Source: Candidatus Caldilinea saccharophila (lineage in GTDB: Bacteria > Chloroflexota > Anaerolineae > Caldilineales > Caldilineaceae). From it: a DNA stretch of 64,000 nt. The position numbers and the translations under genes are program-made. Shown in pieces: positions 51,112-58,886 of this stretch; positions within the stretch are counted from its first letter, which is position 1, and each line of letters starts with the position of its first letter. The notes under the pieces were generated by a model, which worked only from the letters and a program-made list of their open reading frames with translations, ran no database searches and was not told the DNA's origin. The stretch lies in assembly GCA_016710365.1 (NCBI GenBank), contig JADJVW010000027.1:1-64000 (forward strand), written 5' to 3'.

Positions 51112-51240
51112 GAAAATCGTTTCGTACAGGCGCCCGCTGCCTCGCAAGGAGTGGGCTGCAAAGGCGAAGCCGGTGTAAGTCCGGCACTGTCCCGCAACTG
51201 TGACCAGCCTTTTTGAGCTGGAAGTCAGGTCGACCGTCTG
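51112..51240 (+). ncRNA. Cobalamin riboswitch aptamer
   Basis: The conserved core AAGCCGGTGTAAGTCCGGCA, then CTGTCCCGCAACTGTGACC (B12-box-like region), and finally GGAAGTCAGGTCGACC, which corresponds to the conserved AGUCAGGAGACCUGCC element. The order and spacing are those of cobalamin riboswitches, in which adenosyl- or methylcobalamin binding shuts expression off. The exact 5' and 3' limits are approximate. It is followed by an intrinsic terminator and by a cobalamin-uptake operon, in full agreement. Confidence 0.93.
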
Positions 51241-51301
51241 TGCGTGCATGTGTCAGCCCTCGCGGAATGGGGTGCGCCGTCGATCACATCACAGGCCATT
51301 T

Positions 51302-51334
51302 ACACCTTCTCGTTCCGGCGGGAAGGTGTTTTTT
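51302..51334 (+). terminator. Riboswitch expression platform: intrinsic terminator
   Basis: ACACCTTC (51302-51309) pairs with GAAGGTGT (51322-51329) and is followed by TTTTTT. It lies about 60 nt after the aptamer and just before the first gene, so ligand binding would cause premature termination. Confidence 0.82.
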
Positions 51335-51357
51335 GTTGGAGAAGGAGTGAGAAGAAA

Positions 51358-52782
51358 ATGAAACGTCCGTTTTTTGTGTTGGCGATGGGCAGCGTCCCCA
51401 TTGCCGTAGTCGGCGTCCTGCTGTGGGTGCTTGCTCCGGCAGCGACTGTGCAGGCTGCCCCCCTGACAGCGGTGGCGCCGGCGACGATCACTGCACATGG
51501 CGAGCACTCCGGCACGGTGAACACAGCGGCGATCGTCGTGCAGTTGGACGACCAACGCAGCGTCGTGCGTTGGGTGGATTTCACATCGCCGATTTCTGGA
51601 CTGGCCGCGTTGGAAGCCTCTGGTCTGGCCGTCACTTCCGCCGAAACGAGCTTTGGCCCCGCGGTCTGCGCCATCGAAGGCGTCGGCTGCCCGGTGGACA
51701 ACTGTTTCTGCAACACTGATTTGTTCTGGGGCTACAATTTCTGGGACGGCGCGGCGTGGCAGGGCTACCCAATGGGGGCTTCCACCTCTGAAATCTCGCA
51801 GACTGGCGTCATCGAAGGATGGCGATGGGGCGCTTTTGGCAGCCCCCAGACTTCCGCCGACCAGGCGCTGGCCGCGGCCGGCGCGCTCGAATGGCTGCGC
51901 AGCCAGCAAAGTGCGACCACGGGCGGCTTTGGCGACAGCACGGGCGCCGCGATCGAAGTCCTGATGGCGCTCGGCGCCAACCACGAAACGCCGGCAAGCT
52001 GGCAGCCCAGCGACGGCCTGCGCGCGCTCGATCAGCATCTGCTGCTGCGCGCCACCCGCTTTAGCCGCGACAATGTGGCGGCCGCGGGCAAACTCGCCAT
52101 CGGTGCGGCCGCGGCGGATGCCTGTCGCACCGCACGCAGCGTGACGCCTTCCTTTTATTTCAGCGAAACGCTCGGTGCGTATGCCGCCGACGCCGGTTTC
52201 AACGCGTGGGGCATCCTCGGTGCGGCCGCGGTCAGCGAGACCATCCCGTCCACGGCCATCGATCTGCTCCTCAGCCAGCAACAGGAAGGCGGCTGGGAAT
52301 GGCAGTCCGGCTTTGGCGCGGACACCAACACGACCGCTGTGGTGCTGCAGGCGCTGATCGCGGCTGGGCAGCCAGTGAGTTCGACCGCAGTCGTTGACGC
52401 GCTGGCTTTTCTCAAAAGCGCACAGGTTGAGGGCGGCGGCTTTGTCTACGATCCGAAGACGCTTGAAATGGGCGCCGACGCCAACTCCACCGCCTACGCC
52501 ATACAGGCGCTGTTGGCAGCAGGCGAAGACCCCAGCAGTGAGGCGTGGACAATGGACGGTCTGACGCCGATTCGTTTCCTGCTCGGCTTGCAATTGGCGG
52601 ACGGCAGCTTTGAATGGCAGCCCAACACCGGCAGTAACCTGGCGGCGACGGCGCAGGCCGTGCCCGCTTTGCTCGGACATGCGTATCCACTGACGACGCG
52701 CAAGTTGGAGCCGTGTGCAGCGCGGCGTATGCGTCTGGACCGGGAAGCGGCGACAGGAGCGACTTCTGAAACACAGCCGTAG
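51358..52782 (+). CDS. Secreted transcobalamin/intrinsic-factor-like protein: DUF4430 domain then alpha/alpha-barrel repeats
   Basis: This 474-residue protein has a GAAGGAG RBS and ATG at 51358. The signal peptide (FFVLAMGSVPIAVVGVLLWV, cleavage near QAA) makes it extracellular. A DUF4430 domain covers about residues 50-155: VVQLDDQRSVVRWVDF, the loop VCAIEGVGCPVDNCFCN with paired Cys, then GVIEGWRWGAF. From about 165 to 450 come terpenoid-cyclase/prenyltransferase-type helical repeats, each with a Gly-rich turn (QQSATTGGFGDSTGAAIEVL, QQEGGWEWQSGFGAD, AQVEGGGFVYDPKT, LQLADGSFEWQPNTG). Animal intrinsic factor and transcobalamin combine the same two folds in the opposite order. Given the riboswitch and ECF transporter it most likely binds corrinoids outside the cell. 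No sorting signal is visible at the C-terminus. Confidence 0.82.
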   Translation: MKRPFFVLAMGSVPIAVVGVLLWVLAPAATVQAAPLTAVAPATITAHGEHSGTVNTAAIVVQLDDQRSVVRWVDFTSPISGLAALEASGLAVTSAETSFGPAVCAIEGVGCPVDNCFCNTDLFWGYNFWDGAAWQGYPMGASTSEISQTGVIEGWRWGAFGSPQTSADQALAAAGALEWLRSQQSATTGGFGDSTGAAIEVLMALGANHETPASWQPSDGLRALDQHLLLRATRFSRDNVAAAGKLAIGAAAADACRTARSVTPSFYFSETLGAYAADAGFNAWGILGAAAVSETIPSTAIDLLLSQQQEGGWEWQSGFGADTNTTAVVLQALIAAGQPVSSTAVVDALAFLKSAQVEGGGFVYDPKTLEMGADANSTAYAIQALLAAGEDPSSEAWTMDGLTPIRFLLGLQLADGSFEWQPNTGSNLAATAQAVPALLGHAYPLTTRKLEPCAARRMRLDREAATGATSETQP

Positions 52783-52795
52783 GCATGGCGCGCGA

Positions 52796-53626
52796 ATGGC
52801 GCGGATTTTGCGAATCGACGCGTATCAAAAACATCAGTTTGAAAATCCGCGCGCATTTGTCAAAGCTGCGCTATCCGCGTGCCATTGCGCTTTCTGGATA
52901 GCGATAGTTGCTGTGATGTTGTTTGCGTCGCCCGTGGCCGCGCAGGAAGAGCATCGCGCGGGGCTGGTGATCGTCCACGGCGATGGCAGCGTGATGACAC
53001 AGTGTGTGGCCTTTCCTGAACCCTCCATCACCGGCGCCGAGCTGCTGGCGCGCAGCGGGTTGGAGCTGACGGTGGAAGCGAGCGGCATGGGCGCCACCAT
53101 CTGCCGCATTGATGACGAAGGGTGCGATTATCCACAGGACGCCTGCTTTTGCCAGTGTCAGAGCAGCCCGTGCATCTACTGGGCATACTGGCGATTGAAC
53201 GACGGCGCCTGGGTGTACCGCAATGCCGGCTCCGGCAATTCGATGGTGCAACCTGGTGATGTCGAGGGCTGGCGCTGGGGACTGGGCACGGTCAAAAAGG
53301 CAGAACCGCCGCCCATCGTTGCTTTCGAGGAGATCTGCGCCGAGGATGTGGCGGCGACGACGACGACTGTTGCCCCTACCGCTGTGCTGGCCGCGGCCAG
53401 CGACCATGCGACATCTGCCGAAAGTACGGTAGCCGCCACGCGGACGGTGGCGGCTCCGACCGATTCATCAGCACAGACGGCCGCCGGCAACGCAAGCCTG
53501 CCGGCCGAGGCAACGTCCCTGCCCCCGCTCGCGGCGTTTGGCATTCTATTCGGCGTGCTCGTCGCCCTGCCGGTGAGCGCGTTCCTCATCGCCTGGCTGC
53601 GCGGCGCCGGCAGGGGGAAATCATGA
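52796..53626 (+). CDS. Membrane-anchored DUF4430 protein of the cobalamin locus
   Basis: The ATG at 52796 lies 14 nt after the previous stop, inside a degenerate GGCGCGGATTTT hairpin that encodes part of the N-terminus. The 276-residue protein has a signal peptide (FWIAIVAVMLFASPVAAQ). One DUF4430 domain follows (GLVIVHGDGSVMTQCVAFPE, CRIDDEGCDYPQDACFCQCQ, YWAYWRLNDGAWVYRNAGSG, DVEGWRWGLGTV). A Thr/Ala-rich stalk and a C-terminal membrane helix (FGILFGVLVALPVSAFLIAWL) then lead to basic residues. The DUF4430 part is parallel to that of the previous gene. It may hold or dock the secreted binder at the membrane next to the ECF transporter, which is inference. It overlaps the S-component gene by 4 nt (ATGA). 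Confidence 0.8.
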   Translation: MARILRIDAYQKHQFENPRAFVKAALSACHCAFWIAIVAVMLFASPVAAQEEHRAGLVIVHGDGSVMTQCVAFPEPSITGAELLARSGLELTVEASGMGATICRIDDEGCDYPQDACFCQCQSSPCIYWAYWRLNDGAWVYRNAGSGNSMVQPGDVEGWRWGLGTVKKAEPPPIVAFEEICAEDVAATTTTVAPTAVLAAASDHATSAESTVAATRTVAAPTDSSAQTAAGNASLPAEATSLPPLAAFGILFGVLVALPVSAFLIAWLRGAGRGKS

Positions 53627-54505
53627 GGAGCGCCACCACCGTCGTGACCTACACCTTGACGAGCCTGGTAGGCGTGATCGCGTTTCTCTATCCCTTCTGG
53701 CTGCCGCAGGTGGCGCGCGACGCTTCCGGCGATCTGGCGCACGCCGGCGACAGCGCGCTGATGGTGACGGTGCTGGTCGGCATCTGTTTTGCCGTGCTGC
53801 TGCTGGAAGTGCAACGCGAGGCGGTCGGCGCCAAGTCGATCGCACTGCTTGGCGTGCTGGTCGCCATCAACGCCACGCTGCGCTTTGTCGAAGTCGCGGT
53901 GCCGGGTCCGGGCGGCTTCAGCCCGATCTTTCCGCTGATCATCTTTGGCGGCTATATCTTTGGCGGCGGGTTTGGCTTTTTGCTGGGCGCGCTGACGTTG
54001 TTGGTGTCAGGGTTGGTGACAGGTGCGGTGGGGCCGTGGCTGCCTTACCAGATGTTCACGGCCGGCTGGATCGGCCTGAGCGCGCCACTCTGTCGCCCCA
54101 TCGTGCGGGCGCTCGGCGGCTCGCGCACGCCCCGCACCTCACGCACCTCACGCACCAACGTCGAGGTCTGGGTGCTGGCTTTGTTTGCCGGTTACTGGGG
54201 ACTGCTCTTCGGCGCGATCATGAACCTCTGGTTCTGGCCCTTTGCCGTCGGCCCGGCGCAGATGCATTGGGTTCCCGGTTGGCGTTTGGGAGACGGTGCA
54301 GCGCTATCTGGTCTTCTACGTCGTGACTTCGTTGGGGTGGGATCTGGCGCGGGCGGTCGGGAATTTTGTGTTGGTGGCCTTTGCCGGCGCCGCCATCTTG
54401 CGCGTGCTGCGACGCTTCCACGTGCGCTTTGCCTTCTCCTATGCGCCGGCGCCGCTTGCACCAGGCCCGATCCAGGCTGCGGAGGCTGAGTGGACAACCG
54501 GTTGA
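53623..54505 (+). CDS. ECF transporter substrate-specific S component (probably corrinoid), frameshifted
   Basis: The ATG at 53623 overlaps the previous gene. Six membrane helices are visible, for example VVTYTLTSLVGVIAFLYPFW, ALLGVLVAINATLRFVEVAV and IIFGGYIFGGGFGFLLGALT. Periplasmic loops GAVGPWLPYQMFTAGWIG and the last helix FGAIMNLWFWPFAVGP follow. The frame shifts near 54274-54278. Removing one base gives VPVGVWETVQRYLVFY and extends it to 54505 (final RRFHVRFAFSYAP). An in-frame repeat (SRTPRTSRTSRT) lies at about residue 168. It should bind the vitamin in the membrane and dock onto the T/ATPase module encoded next. The substrate is inferred from the riboswitch and the PduO gene. Confidence 0.83.
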
Positions 54506-54518
54506 ACGCGCAGGAAGC

Positions 54519-54549
54519 AGAAACCGAGTTTTGAAAGAGCTCGGTTTCT
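54519..54549. repeat. Small hairpin AGAAACCGAG / CTCGGTTTCT
   Basis: Ten-base perfect arms flank TTTTGAAAGAG between the S- and T-component genes. It may be an inserted repeat and disturbs the expected start of the T-component gene. Confidence 0.75.
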
Positions 54550-54565
54550 TGAGGGATGGTTTCTT

Positions 54566-55584
54566 GAACACCGCCCGCTGCATTCGCTGGCCTGGGCGCT
54601 ATGGATCGCGGCAATCGTGGTGATCCTGACGCTGACGCGCAACCCATTCTACCTGGCGCTTGTGATCGGCGCCGTTGCGGTGGTGCGTTGGCGCTGTGCG
54701 CCGGTCGCGCTGGAAAACAACGGGCAGCAGGCCATGCTGCTGTCGCCGCTGCGCTTCGGGTTGATCGTGGTGACGACCGCGGCGCTCTTCAACATGGCGA
54801 TGGTGCATGTGGGCACGACGGTGTTGTTTGTCTTGCCCACGTGGATTCCGCTGCTCGGCGGCGCCTGGACGCTGGAGGCGCTCGTCTACGGCGCGCTCAA
54901 CGGCGTGGCCCTGGCGGGGCTGTTCGCCAGCTTCACGGTGATCAACCGCGTCGTGCCGGTGCGGTCGCTGTTGCGATTGACCCCGCGCGCTTACTATCCG
55001 GTGGCCGTAGTGGTGTCGATTGCCGTGACCTTTGTGCCGACGACGCTGCAACAGATTCAGCAGATTCGGGAAGCACAGGCAGTGCGCGGACATCGGCTGC
55101 GGGGGGTGCGCAGTTGGCTGCCACTGGTCGTGCCGCTGCTGGAGGGCGGCATGGAGCGCTCGCTGCAACTGGCCGAGGCGATGGTGGCGCGCGGTTTTGC
55201 CAGCGGCGCCGACGCTCAGGCGCGCTGGCCGCAGATGCTGGTGCTGGCTGGCTTTGCCAGCATCGTCGCCGGCTGGCTGATGCGTTGATCTGGCGGCAGC
55301 CAATAGGGGGCGGTGTGCTGCTGGCCGCCGGCGGCGCGGCGCTGCTGCTCGGGCTGTGGCGCGCGGGGCGCAGCCATCCGCATACGGTCTATCGGCCAGA
55401 ACGCTGGCGCGGCTGGGATTGGGTGGTCGTGAGCGGTGCGGTGCTGGCGGCCGGCGTTTTTCTCCTGCCGATTTTCGCACGCGGCACAATTTTTTACTAT
55501 CCGTACCCAACGCTGAACTGGCCGGATTTCGACTGGCGCATCGGGTTGGCAACGCTGGGGCTGATCGCTCCGGCGATCGGATGA
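54566..55584 (+). CDS. ECF transporter T component (EcfT), frameshifted
   Basis: Recognisable EcfT sequence (HRPLHSLAWALWIAAIV) begins near 54566, but no ATG or GTG precedes it in frame. The first usable codon is the GTG at 54617, so the natural start is uncertain and may be affected by the hairpin at 54519. The membrane core has LTRNPFYLALVIGAVAVVR, AMVHVGTTVLFVLPTWIPLL and SIAVTFVPTTLQQIQQIREA. The coupling-helix Ala-Arg-Gly motifs are VRGHRLRGVRSWLP and MVARGFASG. The frame ends at 55288; one added T near 55285 gives GWLMRLIWRQPIGGG and two more helices to 55584. The protein links the S component to the ATPases. Confidence 0.8.
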
Positions 55585-55599
55585 GAGGAAACGAAATTG

Positions 55600-57262
55600 A
55601 TGATCCAACTTGAGCATTTGACCTATACGTATCCAGGCGCGCGCTTGCCGGCCTTGAGCAATATCTCGCTCGACCTGCCCGAAGGACAGTTGATCCTGTT
55701 GATTGGGCCGTCGGGTGCGGGCAAATCAACGCTGTTGCGCTGCCTGAATGGATTGGTGCCGCACTTCAGCGGCGGCGCGCTGCTCGGCAACGTGCGCGTG
55801 AAAGGGCTGGATCCGGTCGCGGCCACGCCGCGCGTTCTCAGCCGGCATGTGGGCTTCGTCTTCCAGGACCCGGAGGCGCAATTTGTCACCGACCGCGTCG
55901 AGGACGAGATCGCCTTTGCGCTGGAGAACGCCGCCATGCCGCCGCAGGAGATGCGCGTGCGCGTCGAGGAGACGCTGGATCTACTCGACCTGACGCCGCT
56001 GCGCGACCGTGCCCTCAAGCAACTTTCCGGCGGCGAGCGGCAGCGGGTGGCAATTGCCGCGGCGCTGGCCCTGCGCCCGTCGATCCTGGTGCTCGACGAG
56101 CCGACCTCGCAGCTCGACCCGAAGTCCGCCGAGGACGTGCTCAATTCGCTGGTGCGGCTCAACAACGACCTGGGTCTGACGGTGATCCTGGCCGAGCACC
56201 GGCTGGAGCGCGTGCTGCCTTTCGTGGACAGCGTGATCTATCTGCCCGATGCCGGCGCAGGAAATGCCAGCCCGGTGATCTTCGACGACCCGCGCACGGT
56301 GATGCAGCACATCGACCTGACGCCGCCGCTGGTGTCGGTGAGTAAGGCGCTTGGCTGGCAGCCGTTGCCGCTGACAATCAAGGAGGGGCTGCGCTTCAGC
56401 CGTCCCTGGCTGGCCGACCATCGCAAACTGGCGGACGCACCACCGCGTCACCGGCGGCTGATCGCCCGCAGCGGTGCGCCGTATGTGGAGGCGCGCGGCG
56501 TCCAGGTGCGCTATGGGCGTCAGGAGGTGTTGCGCGGCGTCGATCTGGCGCTGTGGCCTGGCGAAATCGTGGTGATGATGGGGCGCAACGGCGCGGGCAA
56601 GACCACGTTGCTGCGTTCATTGGTCGGCCTGCTGCGCCCGCAGGCAGGCTCGATCCGGGTGAATGGCAAGGACATCGCCAGCCGCGAGGTGGCGGACATC
56701 TGCCAGCAGGTTGGCTATCTTCCCCAGGACCCGAACACCCTCCTGTTTGCCGAAAGTGTGCGCGAGGAGTTGCTGGTCACGCTGCGCAATCATGGAATCT
56801 CCCAATCTCCCAATCTCCAATCTTCCGTCTCCTCTCTCCTCTCCCGCCTGGGGCTGACCGACAAGGCGGACGCCTACCCGCGCGATCTGAGCGTGGGGGA
56901 GCGGCAGCGGGTGGCGCTGGCCACCATCACGGTGACGCGGCCGGGCGCGCTGCTGCTGGACGAGCCGACGCGGGCTGGATTATGCCGCCAAGCGCGCGTT
57001 GGAGCGGCTGCTGCACGAATGGCGCGACGATGGCATGGCGATCCTCGTCGTGACGCACGATGTCGAACTGGCCGCCGCGATTGCAGACCGCGTGGTGCTG
57101 ATGAGCCAGGGCGAGGTGATCGCCGAAGGTGCGCCGGCCGAGGTGATGGCGACTTCGCCGCTCTTTGCGCCTCAAATCGCCAAGCTGTTCCCGGAAACTG
57201 GCTGGCTGACTGCCGAAGATGTTATAGAAGCAAAATTAGAAGCGAATCCAGGAGGGAAATAA
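55600..57262 (+). CDS. Fused ECF ATPase (two ABC domains), frameshifted
   Basis: ATG at 55600. The first ABC domain has Walker A IGPSGAGKSTLLRCL, Q-loop FQDPEAQFVTDRVEDE, signature LSGGERQRVAIA and Walker B ILVLDEPTSQLDP. The second has MGRNGAGKTTLLRSL, LPQDPNTLLFAESVREE, LSVGERQRVALA and LLLDEPT. One missing G at 56972-56974 shifts the frame. Restoring it gives TRGLDYAAKRALERLL and continues to VVTHDVELAAAIADRV and the stop at 57262. The two domains correspond to EcfA1 and EcfA2, fused in one chain of about 555 residues. About 20 residues near 398-417 (ISQSPNLQSSVSSLL) are encoded by CCAATCTC/CTCTCC repeats, an in-frame insertion between the Q-loop and the signature motif. It powers the transporter. 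Confidence 0.86.
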
Positions 57263-57263
57263 G

Positions 57264-57828
57264 ATGCCAAGGCTGACCAAAATTTACACCAAAAAGGGTG
57301 ATCAGGGACAGACTTCGCTGGGCGGCGGGCAGCGCGTGCCCAAGGATCATCTGCGCGTGACCGCCTACGGCACGGTGGACGAGCTCAACTCGCAGATCGG
57401 CGTGGCGCTGGCTGTGGGAGTGTGCGAACAGTTGGCGACGGTGTTGTCCGAGGTGCAGAACGAGTTGTTCGATCTCGGTTCCGACCTGGCCTTTGTTGAG
57501 GAAGATAAAGCTGCCTACAAGCTACCGCAGATCGAGGCGCGCCACATCGAGCGGCTGGAAGATCTGATCGACGAGATCACGGCCACCGTCGGCCCGCTGG
57601 AAAACTTCATCCTGCCGGGCGGATCGCTGGGTTCGGCGCAGCTTCACATGGCGCGCACCATCTGCCGCCGCGCCGAGCGCGACGTGGCGACCCTCATGCG
57701 CGAAGAAAGCGTCGGCGCCCAACGTGCTCGCCTACCTCAACCGCCTCTCGGACGCGCTTTTTGTCATGGCGCGCTACGAGAATCTCATGCAGAACGAGGC
57801 GGAGCCGCTGTGGCGGCCGGGGGCGTGA
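57264..57828 (+). CDS. Cob(I)alamin adenosyltransferase, PduO-type, frameshifted near the C-terminus
   Basis: The ATG at 57264 lies one base after the ATPase stop, with a GGAGGG RBS. The N-terminus LTKIYTKKGDQGQTSLGGGQ is the ATP-binding signature of PduO/MMAB-type enzymes. VTAYGTVDELNSQIGVAL, LFDLGSDLAFVEED and FILPGGSLGSAQLHMARTIC with RRAERDVATL follow. One extra C in the run at 57718-57720 shifts the frame; without it the protein ends NVLAYLNRLSDALFVMARYE to 57828, about 187 residues. The enzyme transfers adenosyl from ATP to cob(I)alamin to make coenzyme B12. As last gene of the riboswitch operon it would activate the imported corrinoid. Confidence 0.92.
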
Positions 57829-57894
57829 AAAGAGTTTTAACGCAAAGACTCAACGGCGCAAAGACAAAGTCTTAAGGCAGGGCATGCGGTTGCG

Positions 57895-58317
57895 TCAGCG
57901 TTGATCGCCGGGTTGCATGGACCAATCTTCCACCTGCAACCCGGCCACGCGGCTAAATTCGCGTGTGTTGTGGGTGACGAGAGCTACGTTCAGCGAGCGC
58001 GCATGCGCGGCAATCAACGTGTCGTAGTGACCGATGGGGCGACCCTGGCGCGCCAGTTCACAGCGCAACTGCGCCGCCTCAACAGATTGCGCTTCTGTCC
58101 ACTCCAGCACCTGAACATAGCGCAGGAAATATGTCAGGTTGGCCTGGTTCCGCTCTGGCATGGAAGAGTTGCACACCCCAAAGGCCAGCTCGCACCGCAC
58201 AATCTCAGAAATGGCGACTTCGGTGGGATCGAGCGCCAGCAGCCGCACCCGCACCGCCGGCGGTTTGTTGTTAATGACGCCAATGCAAGCGTTGGTGTCC
58301 AACATATAACGGATCAT
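57895..58317 (-). CDS. vapC: VapC-type PIN-domain ribonuclease toxin
   Basis: This 140-residue PIN domain has the acidic residues expected at the active site: MLDTNACIGVI, ISEIVRCELAFGV, RQGRPIGHYDTLIAAHA and VTHNTREFSRVAGL. VapC toxins cut specific RNAs and are held inactive by the partner antitoxin. The start ATG overlaps the VapB-type gene by 4 nt (ATGA). It converges on the PduO gene and is read in the opposite direction to the B12 operon, so it is probably unrelated to it. Confidence 0.92.
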   Translation of the reverse strand: MIRYMLDTNACIGVINNKPPAVRVRLLALDPTEVAISEIVRCELAFGVCNSSMPERNQANLTYFLRYVQVLEWTEAQSVEAAQLRCELARQGRPIGHYDTLIAAHARSLNVALVTHNTREFSRVAGLQVEDWSMQPGDQR

Positions 58318-58553
58318 GCCAGCGCGTCCCGCGGCGGATCGTCAACCACGCTGCCCGTCACGGCAAAATCGTCGCTAAAGCCGCTCAGCCCTTCAGTAAA
58401 GCCCTCCCAGGAGATCATGCGCGGCGTCAAAATCAAGCTGTCGCCTGCTCTGGTAATGAAGACCTCCGTGGTATCCAGCCGAAACTCACGCGGCAGACGA
58501 ATGGCCTGGCTGTTCCCACTGGTAAAGACTTTTGCAATGGCTGGTTGTGTCAT
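58314..58553 (-). CDS. vapB: VapB-type antitoxin (AbrB/SpoVT fold)
   Basis: This is a 79-residue protein. The ATG at 58553 follows an ideal GGGAGGAG RBS, and longer frames run into the operator and hairpin upstream. The N-terminal swapped-hairpin DNA-binding domain reads AKVFTSGNSQAIRLPREFRL, the classic VapB signature. The C-terminal half (SWEGFTEGLSGFSDDFAV) would wrap the toxin's active site. The pair autoregulates in known systems. A palindrome at 58568 is a likely operator. Confidence 0.9.
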   Translation of the reverse strand: MTQPAIAKVFTSGNSQAIRLPREFRLDTTEVFITRAGDSLILTPRMISWEGFTEGLSGFSDDFAVTGSVVDDPPRDALA

Positions 58554-58567
58554 TGTCTCCTCCCTTT

Positions 58568-58587
58568 TGTATATACACAAGTATACA
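58568..58587. promoter_or_regulatory. Candidate VapBC operator
   Basis: TGTATA-8 nt-TATACA lies 15 nt upstream of the vapB start and overlaps an AT-rich promoter-like stretch, where VapB or VapBC complexes usually bind. Confidence 0.5.
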
Positions 58588-58648
58588 CGCTTTGCAGGTC
58601 GGAAACAAGTAAGCAAGAGGGATGGGGTGCGTTTCAAGTTTTTGTTAT

Positions 58649-58710
58649 GTCCCCGGCACTGGTCAGACGAAGCTCTACTTAACCAAGACCCCTTGACCAG
58701 TGCCGGGGAC
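58649..58710. repeat. Inverted repeat with a GTCCCCGGCAC core
   Basis: GTCCCCGGCACTGGTCA (58649-58665) and its exact complement (58694-58710) flank a 28-nt loop. The flanks also pair imperfectly (GGGTGCGTTTCA against TGGAACGCACCC), so the element spans about 58622-58742. The 11-bp core is shared with the inverted repeat at 18859. No gene is visible in 58554-58886. Confidence 0.9.
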
Positions 58711-58886
58711 GTTCTCGCCAAAATTCTGGAACGCACCCAGAGGGATGTTACGGCGTTTGGAGACGTAGGGGAAAAGCTCTATCGCAGCGGCGCGGAGACG
58801 CAAAGAAGAAGGGACAGAAGCCTTTTTTTGCTGCCCTCCTCTTGCCTTTTCTTTGCGCCTTCTCCTCTACGTTAAAAAGCGATCCA

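Noticed and set aside
57895..58553. VapBC as part of the cobalamin system
   Set aside because: It is on the opposite strand with its own operator-like site. Toxin-antitoxin pairs are often incidental neighbours.
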